DNA of 64,000 bases from Macrocybe gigantea. Lineage: Eukaryota; Basidiomycota; Agaricomycetes; Agaricales; Callistosporiaceae. Where the stretch lies: positions 682,001-746,000 of the forward strand of contig SJRY01000229.1 of assembly GCA_011319805.1 (NCBI GenBank), given 5' to 3'. The position numbers and the translations under genes were made by a program. The notes beneath the pieces are model-generated. The model saw nothing but the letters and a program-made list of their open reading frames with translations. It made no database searches and was not told where the DNA came from. Below, piece after piece: positions 44,740 to 57,616 of the stretch. Positions within the stretch are counted from its first letter, which is position 1. Each line of letters opens with the position of its first letter.

Positions 44740-47700
44740 TCATGGCGCGTCTCTTGGTGGCGTAGCAGGCTTCCGCCGCAAGAAGGGCCGGCGGATCGAA
44801 AACACGTGGCCCAAACCTTCCCTCCGGTCTCTCGCACGCTCGTAATGATATTGCGGTGGCGGGAGACTTCGATTGCTCTGCCGCGCGGACAGGTTGCTCT
44901 GCATGCGAGCCATCGCAACGCCATTCTCCTCTGTCGAAAAGTCGAACCCACGATAGACAGACGTGATGCCAGTCGACATGTCCGTCCTGCTCGCGCTTCG
45001 AAAGTCGGTCGAAGGCCGAGCAGGATACGACCGCAAGCTCTCTGTGCGGGACGTCCGTCTTGATTCCGCAGCCCTAGAGGGAGGCCTAAACCGGTGGCCC
45101 GTGAATGCGTCGTGCTTGATATCTTTGTTGGGCTCTTTCTTGCGAATGTACCGCATTGTGTCGATGTCATCTGGATTGTAGCCAAATTTGTACGCTTTCG
45201 CTGTATAACGAGGAAGAAGGCAGAGAAGGACAGTGACGGGGAGACAGAGCCAGAAATATGCGGAGTGAAAGAGGAAGTGATTATTGCCGAAGATAGGTGT
45301 GACAAACCATCCGGGAGATATCGTATTGTAGATCGCCTTACATTCTTTGTCAGGGACTTGATATGCAGGATGATTGCGTATGCACTTACTGTGTATATCC
45401 AGACAAGGACGATGCCGATGAAAACAGCGAAGAATACCCAACCTGTCCAAACGTTTGTGTTTAATCCGTTGAACAGATTGGCCGTGATGACGGCAGCAAA
45501 GACCATTGTCTGTCATGAAAAGTCAAAAGGTGTTCAGTGCCGTTGGGCATACAATGCTCACCGTAGAGTATTCATATAAACCGACATCAAAGCCATCCGA
45601 CCTCGCCGACGTCGTCGCATATGTGTAAAAGATGAAGAAAAAGATGATAACAGACTGGACGCCAGAATCCATCAGACTGAGTTCGAGCAAATATACCGTT
45701 AAGCGACAAACCTGTACGACGCCATCCATCATATAGACGGCGAACCACCTAAGGCCGAACCACTTCCCCTCTCGGCCATAGCGATAGAGCTCGGGAAGGT
45801 CCATGAGGACATGATCATCTATACACATGAACATATCAACAACTGCACATCTTCCACAGCAAGCATTGTGACGTACCAACTAACCGGTCAAAGAGACCAA
45901 TACCGATGACCGGCGCAATGGTCCAAAATGAGTTCCAGAATAGGAGATATGTATATTCAAACACGCTGAAAGGAATGTGAGATAAATCGTTTACATGAGA
46001 GGTAGAGAAACGTACTAGTTGGAACTCCATGCATCGTAAATCTGGAACCACCAAAGGACGCCAATGCAGACAATGTTCTTGTAAAAGAAGTTGAGAATCC
46101 TGAGAAATAAGCCACCATCAGTAACAACTCCTTCATCCGGTCGGTGCCAAGTCAACTGACATGTTTCCATTGCGAGCATACGACCAGTGGCCATGGACCA
46201 ACAGCAAACGCTTCAAAAAGCGGAACTGCGCAATCGCATAGTCTGAAGAGTTGACAGCCTGCAAACCTTCCTCGCCAGAGATGCCCACACCGACGTCCGC
46301 AGCCTACAGGGACGCATCAGTATCGACAATGCATTCAATGTGCGGCGAAAAAAGTCCTCACTTGAATCATGCTGACATCGTTGGCGCCGTCGCCGATGGC
46401 GAGTGTCATCGTGTTAAGGCCCTCCTTGACGAGCTTGACGACAAGCGCCTTCTGAAGAGGCGAAACGCGGCAGCAGATGACGCCTTCACACTGAATTGCC
46501 AGACGAAGCAGCAGGTTCTTGTTCTCGGTTCCAACGCCTGATCCGAATACACATCAGCGTCCACCAAACACTGATCGTCTCCAACCGGTCACGTACCTGG
46601 TGCAAGGCAGCCCCATCAATGACGAGCACGAACCCTCCAGGGCGATCGCCATTGTTCGCGCCCACGATGGACGAGAGGCCCGTCTCGATTCTCTGCAGCG
46701 GGTACGCGCTCTCGCCTGTCGGGACGACGTAAGGCGGAGGCATATTGTCGAGTATCATCTGATCCTCAGCTATGCCTCTCCCTGGGAAGAACTCCTCCAT
46801 CGCCTGGAGCATCTGCTGGTAGACCGGGCGACCGCCCGCAGCGCCGCCGCGAATGACAATAATGTTCGAGTCTCGCCCTATGAGGTTCGTGCTGTGTCCG
46901 ATAGCTGCGACGCACAGTTCAAGTCGTCTCCATGTCAGCATGACCAAAATGACTTGGTTTAACTCACCGATCGCAGTCTCAAGCTTGTCGCCCGTGGCAA
47001 CCCACACTTTGATACCCGCACGTTTGAGGTCCGCAATTGTCTCGGGTACGCCATCTTGAAGTCGATCCTCGATAGCGGTGGCGCCCAGCAACCGGAGGTC
47101 TTGCTCCAACTCGTCCGACACAGCTTCGACCTTGGCCTCGCGGTCCTCCATTGAAACCGTCGCCGCATGATACCGTTCGCTCCATGACGCATATTCCTCC
47201 TCTGATGTAATGATCAGTATGGGTGTGACAGAATTCTTCAACGAGACTCACCCGAGACGACTTTATAGGCCAAAGTAAGCGTGCGCAGACCCTCGCTCGC
47301 AAACGACGCCAAATCCTGCTCCGTGACCCTCTTCAGCTCGTCCGCTCCAGCCTTCAACCTCTCAAAAATGACATTGTCCGCTCCCTTCGACAACAAAAAG
47401 ATCCTCCCGTCCTGCTCATCCAATTTCCTCAACACGACGCTCATCCTCTTCCTCGCGCTCGTAAACTCCAAAATGTTCATCAGCTCATACCGCTCCACCT
47501 CGTCCGAGAACGGCGTCTGCAGCAGGAGCACCTCGGCTTCTCTTCCGCGGAACACGAACCCGACGTCTGCCGCAGCCTGAACGAGCGCGGCCTCGTCAGG
47601 CGACTGCGCCTTGTATTCGATTGCGCCTGTCAACGGGTCCACGGCGGTTAGCACCGTATGACACAGCGCAAGGACCGTGAAGAATCCATTCAGCATCCGT

Positions 47701-49873
47701 GCATGTGCCGCGGCCTGCTTCTCCGTATCCGGGTCTGCGCCCGTCGCCGCCGCCGCCTCGAGGTCCCGCTGCAACGCGCTGTCTCGAAAGTGGTGCAGGA
47801 CACTCTTGGGCGGCTTGATGCTACCGACCTCGGGCGGCTTCTGCATCGACATCATGTCCTTTGCGCTTGGCCCATCGCCCGTAGAGGATCCAGCGGTAGA
47901 CGGCCGAAGGAGATCAAAAACCCTTGTTTCCTTATAGTCAGGAGGAGCGGCTGCGGCGGGGATGGAACGAATGTCGGATTCCTCTTCTTGCATCTTTTCC
48001 GGATCGCCACGGTACACTTTGCCTCCTATGGAACATTGACGGAAGACCATAGAATTCTACACAAAGGTTAAGCGGATATAACGGAAGATAGAGGGCAAGA
48101 TGAATACCTGAGTGAGCGTCCCAGTTTTGTCAGAAAAGATGTATTCAATCTGGCCGAGATCGTCAGACAAGTTCCAGCTCCGGGCAAGCGTCGCTTGATC
48201 GGTTTTGGCATAATACATTTCGGAGTCAAAGTAGATGAAGGCGGCTTGACACGTCCGAACGAACTCTATGGATATATACAAAGAAATCGGTACGATGTTT
48301 TGGAACCTTTAAGATAAGAATATCAGTTATATGCGTGATGAAAAATACGAACGGGTTCATTTACGTGATCAGCGCAAAAGCCCAAGTCACTAGACCGTTG
48401 ATAGAGGGGTTGTCGTCTTTTCTAAAGTCGTCATACAGCCACGGAGCGCCGTCTGGGTAATATCGATGTTCGAGGACCGAGTCTGCGATGGCGCACGCGA
48501 CGGCCATGACGGCCAATATGATCAAATTGATGAATCTGGGAGTGTAACATGAGCGTTTCTCCCAACGGCCCACGGGCGGCAAACTCACACTTGGGGGTTC
48601 ATCTGTCTCTCGACCTTGCTGCGCTTACTCGGCGTGCCTCCCGAGTTCATGACGATTCTCGTGTCCTCGCCGGTGTACATAACGATGCCAATGACCCACT
48701 TTGTGTTCCTGAGCACGGTGCCCCTGAGCAGCACCATCTGAATGTCGATCGGATGGTGGTTCGAGAAGTTCGAATTGGCGTCCTCGAGCAGCTCCTCCTT
48801 CTCCTTCTGCGCCTTTTCCATAATGAGGGCCGCGTTGAGCCGGTACATGTTCACGTCCGGCTGGTCGCAATCGAGCCTGAAATGGTTCGACGTGTTCGCG
48901 CACTCGGCGGCCGTGCGGAGGTGCGTCAGGGCCGGGATCGCATTGCGGGACTTGAGGTTCGTCTCGCCATCGAGATTCTTAGTCTCCACAAACGCAACGT
49001 TCTCGTCCTCGGACGTCGCGCATATGAGGACGTCAGCGGGGATGGGCTCATTGTCCTTGATCTTGACGAAATCGCCCACGCGGACATCCTCCAGAGCGTC
49101 TTCTTCCAATGCGGTTTGCTCTCATCGTGCGGATGGCCGAACAAGCTGGCGCGGCGATTCGCCCCCTCTTCGTGCGCGTCGTCGTACTCGACGTCCGTCA
49201 TCGCCGGGTCCTGCGGTGGGAGCTGCAGCATCGCGGCTTCGGGTAGCGGTTTCTTGACCTTCTTGAGCCGGTTTTTGCGCCAGTTGCCCGAGACGAACGT
49301 GCGCGCCTTGCTCGCCATCATGTTCGGGTTGACCCAGTCGCCGCCAGAGAGCACGCGCACGGTGGAGTGGTTCACGCGGCGGTCGGACTGGTGTCGCTTG
49401 ATGTCTTCATAGCCGTCCTTGAGCGCGGTGATGGCGAGGACGATGAGAAGGGGCAGGATGACGAGCCCGGGTGAAATCGTCGAGAATTTCGGGAAGAACT
49501 GCAAGATGGCGATGGCAAGGAAGAACCTGCATTCAGATGACCCACGGACATTAACAACACATTTCCATGCGCTCGGATGAGAAAAAAAAAAAAGAAAAGC
49601 TCACATGTTTGCGATCCTTCTAAACTGCTCGAGGAGGTTCCTCGGCACGAACGTGATGACGGTATACTTTGACGTGATGACCTGGTTCGTGGAGTAGACG
49701 TACTCTGGCTTAGGACGGCCCTTGCTGTCGCGGTAATGGTCCGGCAGGTTCTCGTTCATGAACACGGTCCTGCGCGGGCCAGGCGCCCTCTTGCGCACAA
49801 AGAGGTTCTCGACATTTATCGCGGCGAGCCTGTCATACCAGCCTCCAAACTTCGACATCCACCTTGGCGCCAT
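44740..49873 (-). CDS. P4-ATPase phospholipid flippase, Dnf1/Dnf2-type (one frame change)
   Basis: Moves phospholipids to the cytoplasmic leaflet of plasma membrane or Golgi. ATG 49871-49873 opens [11 protein letters not shown], then [20 protein letters not shown] and [14 protein letters not shown]. Also visible are [10 protein letters not shown] (actuator), DKTGTLT with the phosphorylated Asp (48110-48131), a long N-domain with [30 protein letters not shown], and [20 protein letters not shown] (about 46340-46400). The C-terminal helices include [20 protein letters not shown]. The basic tail ends [12 protein letters not shown] at 44740. About nine introns. The frame breaks near 49091: HWKKTLW must continue as [11 protein letters not shown], which needs one more G in a G run. 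Everything else is conserved, so I expect an assembly error rather than loss. Confidence 0.9.
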
Positions 49874-50731
49874 ATCTCGCTTCCCTTTATTTTTGACTTT
49901 TGGCCTGTTGCTTTTCTTTTTTTTTTTAAAAAAAAAAGTCCAGATATGAGAGATAGCCAAACGAGAAATGGAGCGGGCGGAGTAAGGGGGGCAAGAACGA
50001 CCTCAACAAAAAAGGGGTTAAAGAAAAATAAACTGGAGATCAGCGGGGAAGAAACGAAGAGGAGGTTGGTGGCTCAGGCGGTGAAAGGGCGCAGGGACAT
50101 GACAGTGGGGTAAAGACTCGCGAGCGATCGCGGACTGGGAGGAGCACAGAAACAACTCGCGCTGACAAAACATGACACACTCTTGATGACCCTCTCATCA
50201 CGAAACCCTTTATGAAACTCCGTTCCGTCGTCGACGGCCGTAACGACGTCTACGCGTCCCGACGGCACCTTGACCAACAGTTCCAGTACTATGGTGCATT
50301 TATTCTCAGAATCTTCGAAATTGTTCGAGGACATCGAGACTGGCAATGCGCAGCAAGTCTCCGGAAAAACACGCTCGGACGACAGGGATCGCACACCGTC
50401 AGCAATATTACGTCATTTAAATATCGCCCCGTTGACGTAAGCAACCGAGGCATGCCGAACACAGCATTTGCCGACTCAGCTCGGACAGAGATGAAACGAG
50501 TGTGGTGGGCCCGGGTATGTATTATATCAAGAACGACAAGAGGAACTGGTTACAACCCACAACAGATATCATGACGAGGACATGGTACGTAGAAAGAAAG
50601 AAACAGAAAATGTATCGTCCGGGCGCTGATCCGTAAGGAGTGAAAAACAAGGAAATTAATGAACGTCTGCAATGTGGGTATCGGTGTATCTTTTTCTGGG
50701 GTGCAGCTCGCATCACGGACATGTGGAGGAA
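49874..50731. other. Intergenic
   Basis: Promoter of the flippase gene and 3' flank of the septin gene. It contains an A/T run at 49918-49937. No gene is supportable. Confidence 0.5.
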
Positions 50732-52073
50732 TCACGCTTGTTGAGCCGCGGGCCGCTGATTGACGCCTTCCTTCAAAGCCAGCAATTGTTTTGAGCGGAA
50801 CGCCTCGTAATGGATCAGAGCCGTTGTTTCGATCAAATCTTGCAAGTGTGTTCTGCACGCAAACGGCATGAGCCTATGACGTACATCCAAAATTCAATTA
50901 CCACGTACCTCGTGAGGAAGTTGCGCAAGTGCACAAACTCGCAGTGGTTCGGGTCTTCCACGTTCACAACACCCCAACGGTTCTTACGCCCACGGACAGG
51001 CCTGCCGTCGATAAGGACATTGTTCTCCGAACCCACAACGGCAAACGGAATCATGTCCTGTAGATTGAAACATTAAAGATCATTTCCCTCGTCTCTGTTC
51101 ACTGGGCGATTGCATACCCTGATCGAGTTGTTCAACTGGACCTCTTCCTCTTCATCCTCATCAGTGTCAAAGGGATAAAGGCGGATGTTGTGGTAGATCA
51201 GCTCTTCCCGAATCTACAAAGCACATCAGCTCAACTGCACGCAAAAGCCGAAGAGGAGACCGTACCTTGGATTTGAAGCGCTCCCGCTCCTCAACGGTCA
51301 AGCTGTCCGACTTGGCAATAACAGGTACGACGTTGACGACCTCGCTGAGCTTCTTCATCACGATCACGTCGATAGGCCTGAGCGCGTGACCCGTCGGATT
51401 GACGAAGTAAAGGCAGCAGTGGATACGCGTGTCCTGGATGTATCGGTCGCGCATTGCCGTCAGCTCCTTGCGCAGATACGCACTGTGCTGGTCCTTGATG
51501 TACTTGATGATCGGGTCCCAGCTGTCAAGGGTAGTGCAGAGTCAGCACAAGAAACGCAATACGTCACAAGGCCGACTGGGAGGACGTAAAAGGACACCAA
51601 CGAACCAGTTCTCGTTGTTGACTTGGTCACCGTATCCGGGGGTATCGACGATGTTCAGCCGGAGCTTGACGCCGTTCTCGACAATGACTATGAAAAAATT
51701 CAAGGTCACGCTCGCTGCAAAATTAGCGCGGGACGCATAACGCGTACCATGAGAGACTGCCTGGATTTCCGTCGTCTGTCTAACAGGTTCGTCCGCGGTG
51801 AACCGGCCCTTGGAGTCTATCAAGTGCGACGCGAAGATGGTGTTGATGAGCGTCGATTTTCCCAGCCCAGTTTGACCTATATGCGGGCAAGACAGAGTAA
51901 AAAGGTCAACAATGAGGAGGGAAAACGTTTAGGCCGGTGAAATGCATACCAACAACGATGACATTGAACTGGAAACCGCGCTTCAAGAGCTTGTGCTCTA
52001 TCTGCTGCGTGATGGTGTCGAAACCGACATAGGACTCTGCGCGAATTTCCTCATCGGTTGGTGCCGCCGCCAT
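50732..52073 (-). CDS. CDC10: Septin, Cdc10-type
   Basis: GTP-binding filament protein at septa and hyphal tips. ATG 52071-52073 gives MAAAPTDEEIRAESYVGFDT and ITQQIEHKLLKRGFQFNVIV. After an intron, the P-loop GQTGLGKSTLINTIFASHL is followed by LRLNIVDTPGYGDQ (G3), YIKDQHSAYLRKELTAMRDR, CCLYFVNPTGHALRPIDVIV and VIAKSDSLT (G4). The septin-unique element NVLIDGRPVRGRKNRWGVVN and CEFVHLRNFLTR come next. The end is short (LALKEGVNQRPAAQQA) and has no long C-terminal coiled coil, as in Cdc10. About six short introns all join in frame. The acidic DTDEDEEEEVQLNN insertion is typical of fungal Cdc10. Intact, about 340 residues. Confidence 0.93.
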
Positions 52074-52572
52074 TTCTTACTATCAAGGGAGGTTTTAGAG
52101 AGAGAGAACAGGAACGTGCGTATGGAGAGAAGGAGAGGCGGGGGCTGGACTAAAACCCGTAGACGATGAAGGGGACGTGGTTTGGAACGAGCCGTTGGCC
52201 AGCGGGGCAAATTTGGCTGATGAACAAACAGAGCCAAACACATGTGTGGCGTGAGCTTCCGTTCGAGCTTTCCTTCAAATGTGCATTTAATGATGATCAT
52301 TTCTTTTTAAAAACGAGCAGATTTCCATGGGCCGGAGAGGTACAGTCTCCAGCTGTGATTCTGCCAAACGGCTGTCGAGGAGTGATGAACCACTGCTCTT
52401 GCAATATCGAGGTCTAACACAACGTCGATGTCCAGGACAATGTCATATATTGGTTGCCACGAAAGGGGACTTTGACCGCCCATGACAACGCAGATTGCGA
52501 CAATCCATCTTTGAAGACTAAAATATAAACTTCATTTTATGAATCGCGTTGATACCTCCTTCATCACCAACA
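52074..52572. other. Divergent promoter region, septin / F-box-CNH
   Basis: 499 bases between divergent starts, holding both promoters. No clear motif is seen; a CT-rich tract precedes the septin ATG (minus strand, 52083-52130). Confidence 0.4.
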
Positions 52573-54075
52573 ATGTCCTCCTTGGCCTCACTGTCCTCCC
52601 TCGCGATCAAACTCAAGCGTCGAGCAAAGCATTCACATGCTCAAAGGCACGACCACACCGACGACGCTTTGCCGTTCCACCTCCCGCCGCTGCCAACCAC
52701 CCTCACCGACGCGATCCCGCTCGAGCTCTTCGAGCTCATCCTCACCCACCTCGCGCAGCAGCCACACGCCCGCCCCGCGCTCCTCGCCTGCTCGCTCGTC
52801 TGCCGCGCGTGGCTGCCCAAGAGCCGCCTCCTCCTCCGTGCATCGCTCCCCGTGTGGCCCGCGCCCGTCCTCGCGCTACCCCGCGCTGGCGCCCGCATCG
52901 GAAGCTGGCCCGCCCTGCCTGGCTTGTGCGTGAATTGCGCCACGGCGCATGCGCGAAGCACGGACGGCGCGGTCCTGTATTTTGGCACGAACTCGGGTGT
53001 GTTTCGATACAAGCCCGGCCTGAGCAGAACCCCGACTTTGGTGCTCTCGGATCCCAACGTCACGCAGGTCGACGTCCTAGAGGACTACAACCTCTTCATC
53101 TTCCTCTCCGGTGCGTGCCAAAGCAGAATCAGCACTTGGGCGTACGCGCATCTTACCTCATGCCGAGTTGCGTGCAGCTCGTCAGATCCTGACGGCGCCG
53201 CTCGACATGCTCGACGCCGCACTCTCCTTGGACAGCGTCCTGTGCACGCGCGTATCACTTCAAGCCTCATTTTTCAAGATCGGCAAGCTTAACGGCCGCA
53301 CGTCAGTGTGCAGAGTAAAGTCCGGCCTCATATCCACGATCAAGATCCTCGAACCCTCAGTCATCATCCCCGGAACATTGCATTCCAAACCTCGATGCAA
53401 ACTGCGTATTGCACAGGTGCGCCTTTCGTCTCCTTTCTCTGACGAAAAGGCAGAACGTGACCTGTCCCGCATGACGCTCCTTTCATCAGGAGCTGTATAT
53501 CAGCGAAAAGGCGACGTCCGTCCACTTTCTCAGGACCAAGCTCGTCGCGGCGACGAGTCACCATGGTTTCGAGCTGATGGACCTCGAGACGACATCGACA
53601 CAGTCCCTCCTGCACCCTGACGTGCGCCTACCGTACATTACGCCCTCCTCAAAGTGCCTCTCCGTGCACAGGGTCGGCAATGAATTCCTGCTGTGCTACG
53701 ACAGTGCGTCATTCTCGGCTCCATTGCGGTGTCTGGCTCATGCGTCCCCACCAAGCGGTCTCGGTGTACATCAACAGCCAAGGCCTGCCTTCCAGGCCCG
53801 CTCCGATGGTGTGGAACTCGCCCTTGGCGCACGTCGGTGAGCTCCTCTGCACCTCTGAGTCAACTCCTAATCATCTCTTTGCCCTATGCTCAGTGCTCCG
53901 CGAGCCCTATCTCGTCGGATTCACTCAAAAGCAGACGATTGAGGTTAGGTATGTGGAGACGGGCGAGCTGCTGCAGGCGACGAGTGCACCGTGCCACATG
54001 CTGTGCGCCACCCCTGAGTTGCTCATGTTGCAGACCCGCGACAACGAGATCGTCCGACTTGTGTTTTCCGATTGA
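52573..54075 (+). CDS. F-box plus citron-homology (CNH) domain protein
   Basis: ATG 52573 opens MSSLASLSSLAIKLKRRAKH. The F-box is AIPLELFELILTHLAQQ and LACSLVCRAWLPKSRLLLR. A CNH-type propeller follows: VLYFGTNSGVFRYKPG, VTQVDVLEDYNLFIFLS, SFFKIGKLNGRTSVCRVKSG, ELYISEKATSVHFLRTKL, HGFELMDLETTSTQSLLHPD, NEFLLCYD and EVRYVETGELLQ. The last four segments mirror the CNH domain of Rom1/Rom2 Rho exchange factors and of Citron/Vps39-type proteins. Introns at 53111-53177 and near 53419-53491, 53701-53753 and 53840-53890 join in frame; stop at 54073-54075. It may be a ubiquitin-ligase adaptor whose substrate-binding part is a CNH domain; that reading is inference. Confidence 0.8.
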
Positions 54076-55370
54076 AGTGCATCACCACCGGTGCTTAAAT
54101 ATACTCTAAACGTTGTTCTGCGATAAGAGTTTATGAAGGCACTGCTGGACCCAAGTTTGAAGCGAGCCGTCATCTTCCACCACATGTCGAGCACAATTAT
54201 CTGGAAACTTGACAGCAAACGTCCAAATGGACACGCTCGGTTTAAGAGCGGGTTGGAACCGTCCAAAGTAGGACAAGACACTTTTGCAAAAGTTTTGAGC
54301 AGAAGCCGGCACGAGACCTGACCTTCCATTCATATGGTCTAACAATTGGACATGTGGCCTAATCGCCAATGGTACATACGCGCAACGACGTCAATCAATA
54401 CAAGGCTTGATCGAATGCATAGTAAGCTGTGTGCAAAAAAATTTGGGATCACCTGTGACGATGACGGGTCCGATGAACGAACGAATGACCTCGTCGCATC
54501 ACTGTCGACTTGCCAGTGGGAAGGCCCCGTCGCAATTCGGGGCCAAAAGAGGAGCGTAACATGCCTGGAGGAATTTTTTCTCCAATTCCTTCTCCATTCT
54601 CCGCTGTGAGATTTCAACATGAGATCTCCCACTACTCCCTCACCCCCTGATGCATCAGCGCCAGGGGGCGCCCCAAGTGAATATATTGCATCGGTACGAG
54701 TGGTGATATATTTCCCTCTGCTTCCCTTCCAATTGCGGTAACATTGCGGAGATGTGATTGAATGCTAGACCAATGCAGAGGACCGCCAGGCGCTGCTGCT
54801 GCTGAATTGCACAGGAGGACTTGTTCGGGTATGTCGCTATGGCTGACTTGGAGCCGAGCTTATCATCTAAAAGTTCCGAGCCGCACCTCGATAGATTCAC
54901 CGATCGTCAGGCGTCTAGCCTCGCCCGATTGACAGCAGAGCACCTTCGTTATTTCATATGACATTGATATAGGCTTCTTACGAACTACACGCCGGTGCTT
55001 CGCAGGGCGATCCATGAACGGGCTACGCACCTGCAAGAAGCGACATCGATTCCAAATTCCAAAAGAGAATGGGAAAAAAAAATAATTGCGGTGATCGCTG
55101 GGCCTGCAGGGCCGCGAGGGGCGAACGGCTTCTTTTCGCCCCACCGTTGCAGTCTTTTCGCCTGCTAAGACCCATCAGGCCCGGTGCTTCTTTACGTTCC
55201 CCCGTTGGGACGCCGCCGCTGCACGCAGAGTTAAATACCACGAGCTTGTATCATGGCCTCCGCAAGGGTCCGTTAAAACCTCGAGCCGACAAGTCGCAGG
55301 CCGTCTTGTGGTTGTCCCGTATAATCGTGCGTTCCGTCCTCCGCTCCCGTTAGTTAGGCATCAGACGCGT
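54076..55370. other. Intergenic
   Basis: About 1.3 kb with no supportable gene between two plus-strand genes. A minus-strand frame at 54339-54632 contains HWRLGHMSNC, vaguely like a copia pre-integrase motif, but nothing around it supports a retroelement. Confidence 0.45.
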
Positions 55371-57158
55371 ATGGCATCTCCTTTCTCTTCGTGGGGCCCT
55401 CAGGACGCCAGCATGGCATCATCGTCCCGGTGAGTTGGTCAAAATATGGCGAGCGTCAATTCCTACATCTTTGCATGCAGATCCTCCTCCGGACCTTTGC
55501 TCTCCACAATTGAACACGACGTGGTGCGTCTGCTCACACAGCGGAGCCAAAGAGAGCGCATGCCAAAGCTAACGCCATCCTCCCGTCGCAGTGCACCAAC
55601 TTTATGTGTTGCAACACGCACCTGCCCGACCTGCATGCTCTGCTAGAGCACCAGCTCTCCGCCGACCACGATCCGGCCGCATATCCAGCCCAGCCCCCGT
55701 CCGCGAGTTATCGCATTCCCTATTCTGTGAGTAGAGTCGCGACCCGCCGCTTCTCAACTGCCTCCTGAGTTTGTCTGGACTGTCGTCTGGCAGGGGCAGC
55801 ATCAGCACCCGAACCCAATTGGGCATCCGTCCGCAAGCGGAAAGACGAGCCAGTCGCAACCGCAACTGCAACCGCATCCATTGCCACCGAGCAACACCAA
55901 CTCGAGCAACCGCACCCCGTCGTCGCCCCAGGCCTGGTCCAGGCAGGGTACGGTCCACATCTCGACCTAGATACGGACTACCCGGATCTGCTCGACACGT
56001 CGCAGCAGCTGCATGCCTACCCACATACGAGTTCTACTATCAAACCGCCGTGCGCTCGTGCAGCAATGGCGTCTCAGGGCCGACGTCGTCCGCCTCCGGG
56101 TCCGTAGCGTCTTCGCTAGCAGCGTCCCCAATTGAGGGCTACCCGTATCATATCCATATTCGTATCCGTATTCCTTTCCATACGGTGAGCGCGACCCGCC
56201 GTCATCCCCACTCGACTCTACGTCCTCGTCCTCGTCGGCATCCTCGCCAAGCTCGCCGTGCTCGCCGACCACTGCTCTCGCGTCCCCATTGCCTGCACCG
56301 CACCCGTACTACCCGTATCCGTCCATCCGCAACACGATCCTCTCCGGGTTCGACTGTGACAGCCACGGCGCGACGCCGGAGCTTCCCAGTCGGGACGGCG
56401 CGAGTGCGATGTCGCGGAAGAGGACGCTGCAGGACGGCCACGACAGGGAACAGAAATCGAAGCGCAAGCGAGCGCCTTCATCCGCTACCGAGTCTGCGAG
56501 CGGGACAAAGGACACGAAGAGCAAATCCAGATCGAAGACCATACCCGCGATGACGGACGAGCAGGCGACCAACGCCAAGAAACAAGCCAAGTCGAAACCC
56601 GGCCAGCAAGATGAGCAGTGCGTGTCCAGACTTCACTTCCCTTGCGTCATCCATCCGACGTAACTAGGTCTCTCGCGGCGGAGGATGAGGAGCAGGCTCG
56701 GTCGACGCAGCCCAGCGGAGTTGCACCTGGCAGCATCAACAGCGTGCCAAAGAAGGGGGCAAACCGGCCGGGCCCTATCACTGTCCAGTATGTCATCTAG
56801 AGTCTAATCTTGCAGGCCACGCTCGCTCACGCCTCGCTCGTACATCCGCAGGTCGAAGGCTGTACAAAGGTACTGTACTGTAGATGACACCAACGACTTG
56901 CCACGTCCAAGGCACGACTGACGCTTCGAACACCAGACGTATCGCCATTCCAACGGTCTCAAATACCACACGGAAAGGGGCACCTGCACCATCAACGTTC
57001 GACCGCCTCTTTCAAAGCGCCAGCAACAGCAGCACGTCCCCGTCCTCTCGCCAGACTCGAACGTCTACAACGCCTCTTTTGCCCAAGCCAACGTCCAGCT
57101 GACAACATACGGGTTCGCCTTTTCTACGCCTGTCCCAACCCAGCTCACATCGACTTGA
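55371..57158 (+). CDS. SFP1-like C2H2 zinc-finger transcription factor (several frame changes)
   Basis: ATG 55371 opens MASPFSSWGPQDASMASSSR. Introns 55430-55480 and about 55520-55591 lead to the first zinc element CTNFMCCNTHLPDLHALLEH. A long Pro/Ser/Gln-rich region follows, including GQHQHPNP, HLDLDTDYPDLLDTSQQLHA and YPYSYPYPFPYG-type repeats. Basic MSRKRTLQDG and KSKRKRAP come next. At the end, spliced across three small introns, stands YHCPVEGCTKTYRHSNGLKY followed by HTERGTC. This pairing of a CCG/LPDLHALLEH finger with a C-terminal GLKYH finger is SFP1-like (control of growth and ribosome genes in yeast). Frame changes near 55925, 56070, 56147 and 56745 are each repaired by one base; the last is in a G run. 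Stop at 57156-57158. Confidence 0.72.
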
Positions 57159-57616
57159 TCCCTCCTTCTTGCCTCACATTCCGCATATCATGCTTACAGA
57201 GCGTCCAAATACTGCGTATCCTTGTCGCCGCCGATTGCCACCTACCATAGAGCCTCACCGCTCGTAACCCATACAGGGATATAGTGCATACTTCAAAAAG
57301 ACTCACCTCCGCTCGGTCCGATTTTAGTCTAATGAAGCCCAACCTCTGATTAGGCGAAGGCCTCGACCATCCTTGAAACGGCCGCCTTAATGCTACGAAA
57401 CATTCTAATCAGCACATGTAAAATAAGCTTTTTGTGCTCGTTGCTCGAATTCATTTATTCGTTACATATTATGTTTCGATAGAGTATGACTCCGGGAAAA
57501 TGTAATTCTGAGATCGTGGATGGGTATGTTCGTGCATAAATTAGGGTATCGAAGATACGAAGAATATAAACCAAGAAAGAGGATCGAACACCGAAAACCA
57601 GAAGGAGCAGCTCCTT
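57159..57616. other. Convergent intergenic region
   Basis: 3' flanks of the SFP1-like gene and FAN1. No other feature is visible. Confidence 0.5.

Noticed and set aside
52641..53063. Minus-strand 140-residue frame
   Set aside because: Antisense of the F-box/CNH exon, which has strong family motifs.
54339..54632. Minus-strand frame with HWRLGHMSNC, like a copia pre-integrase motif
   Set aside because: No integrase, reverse transcriptase or LTR nearby; the downstream frame is broken and unlike the family.
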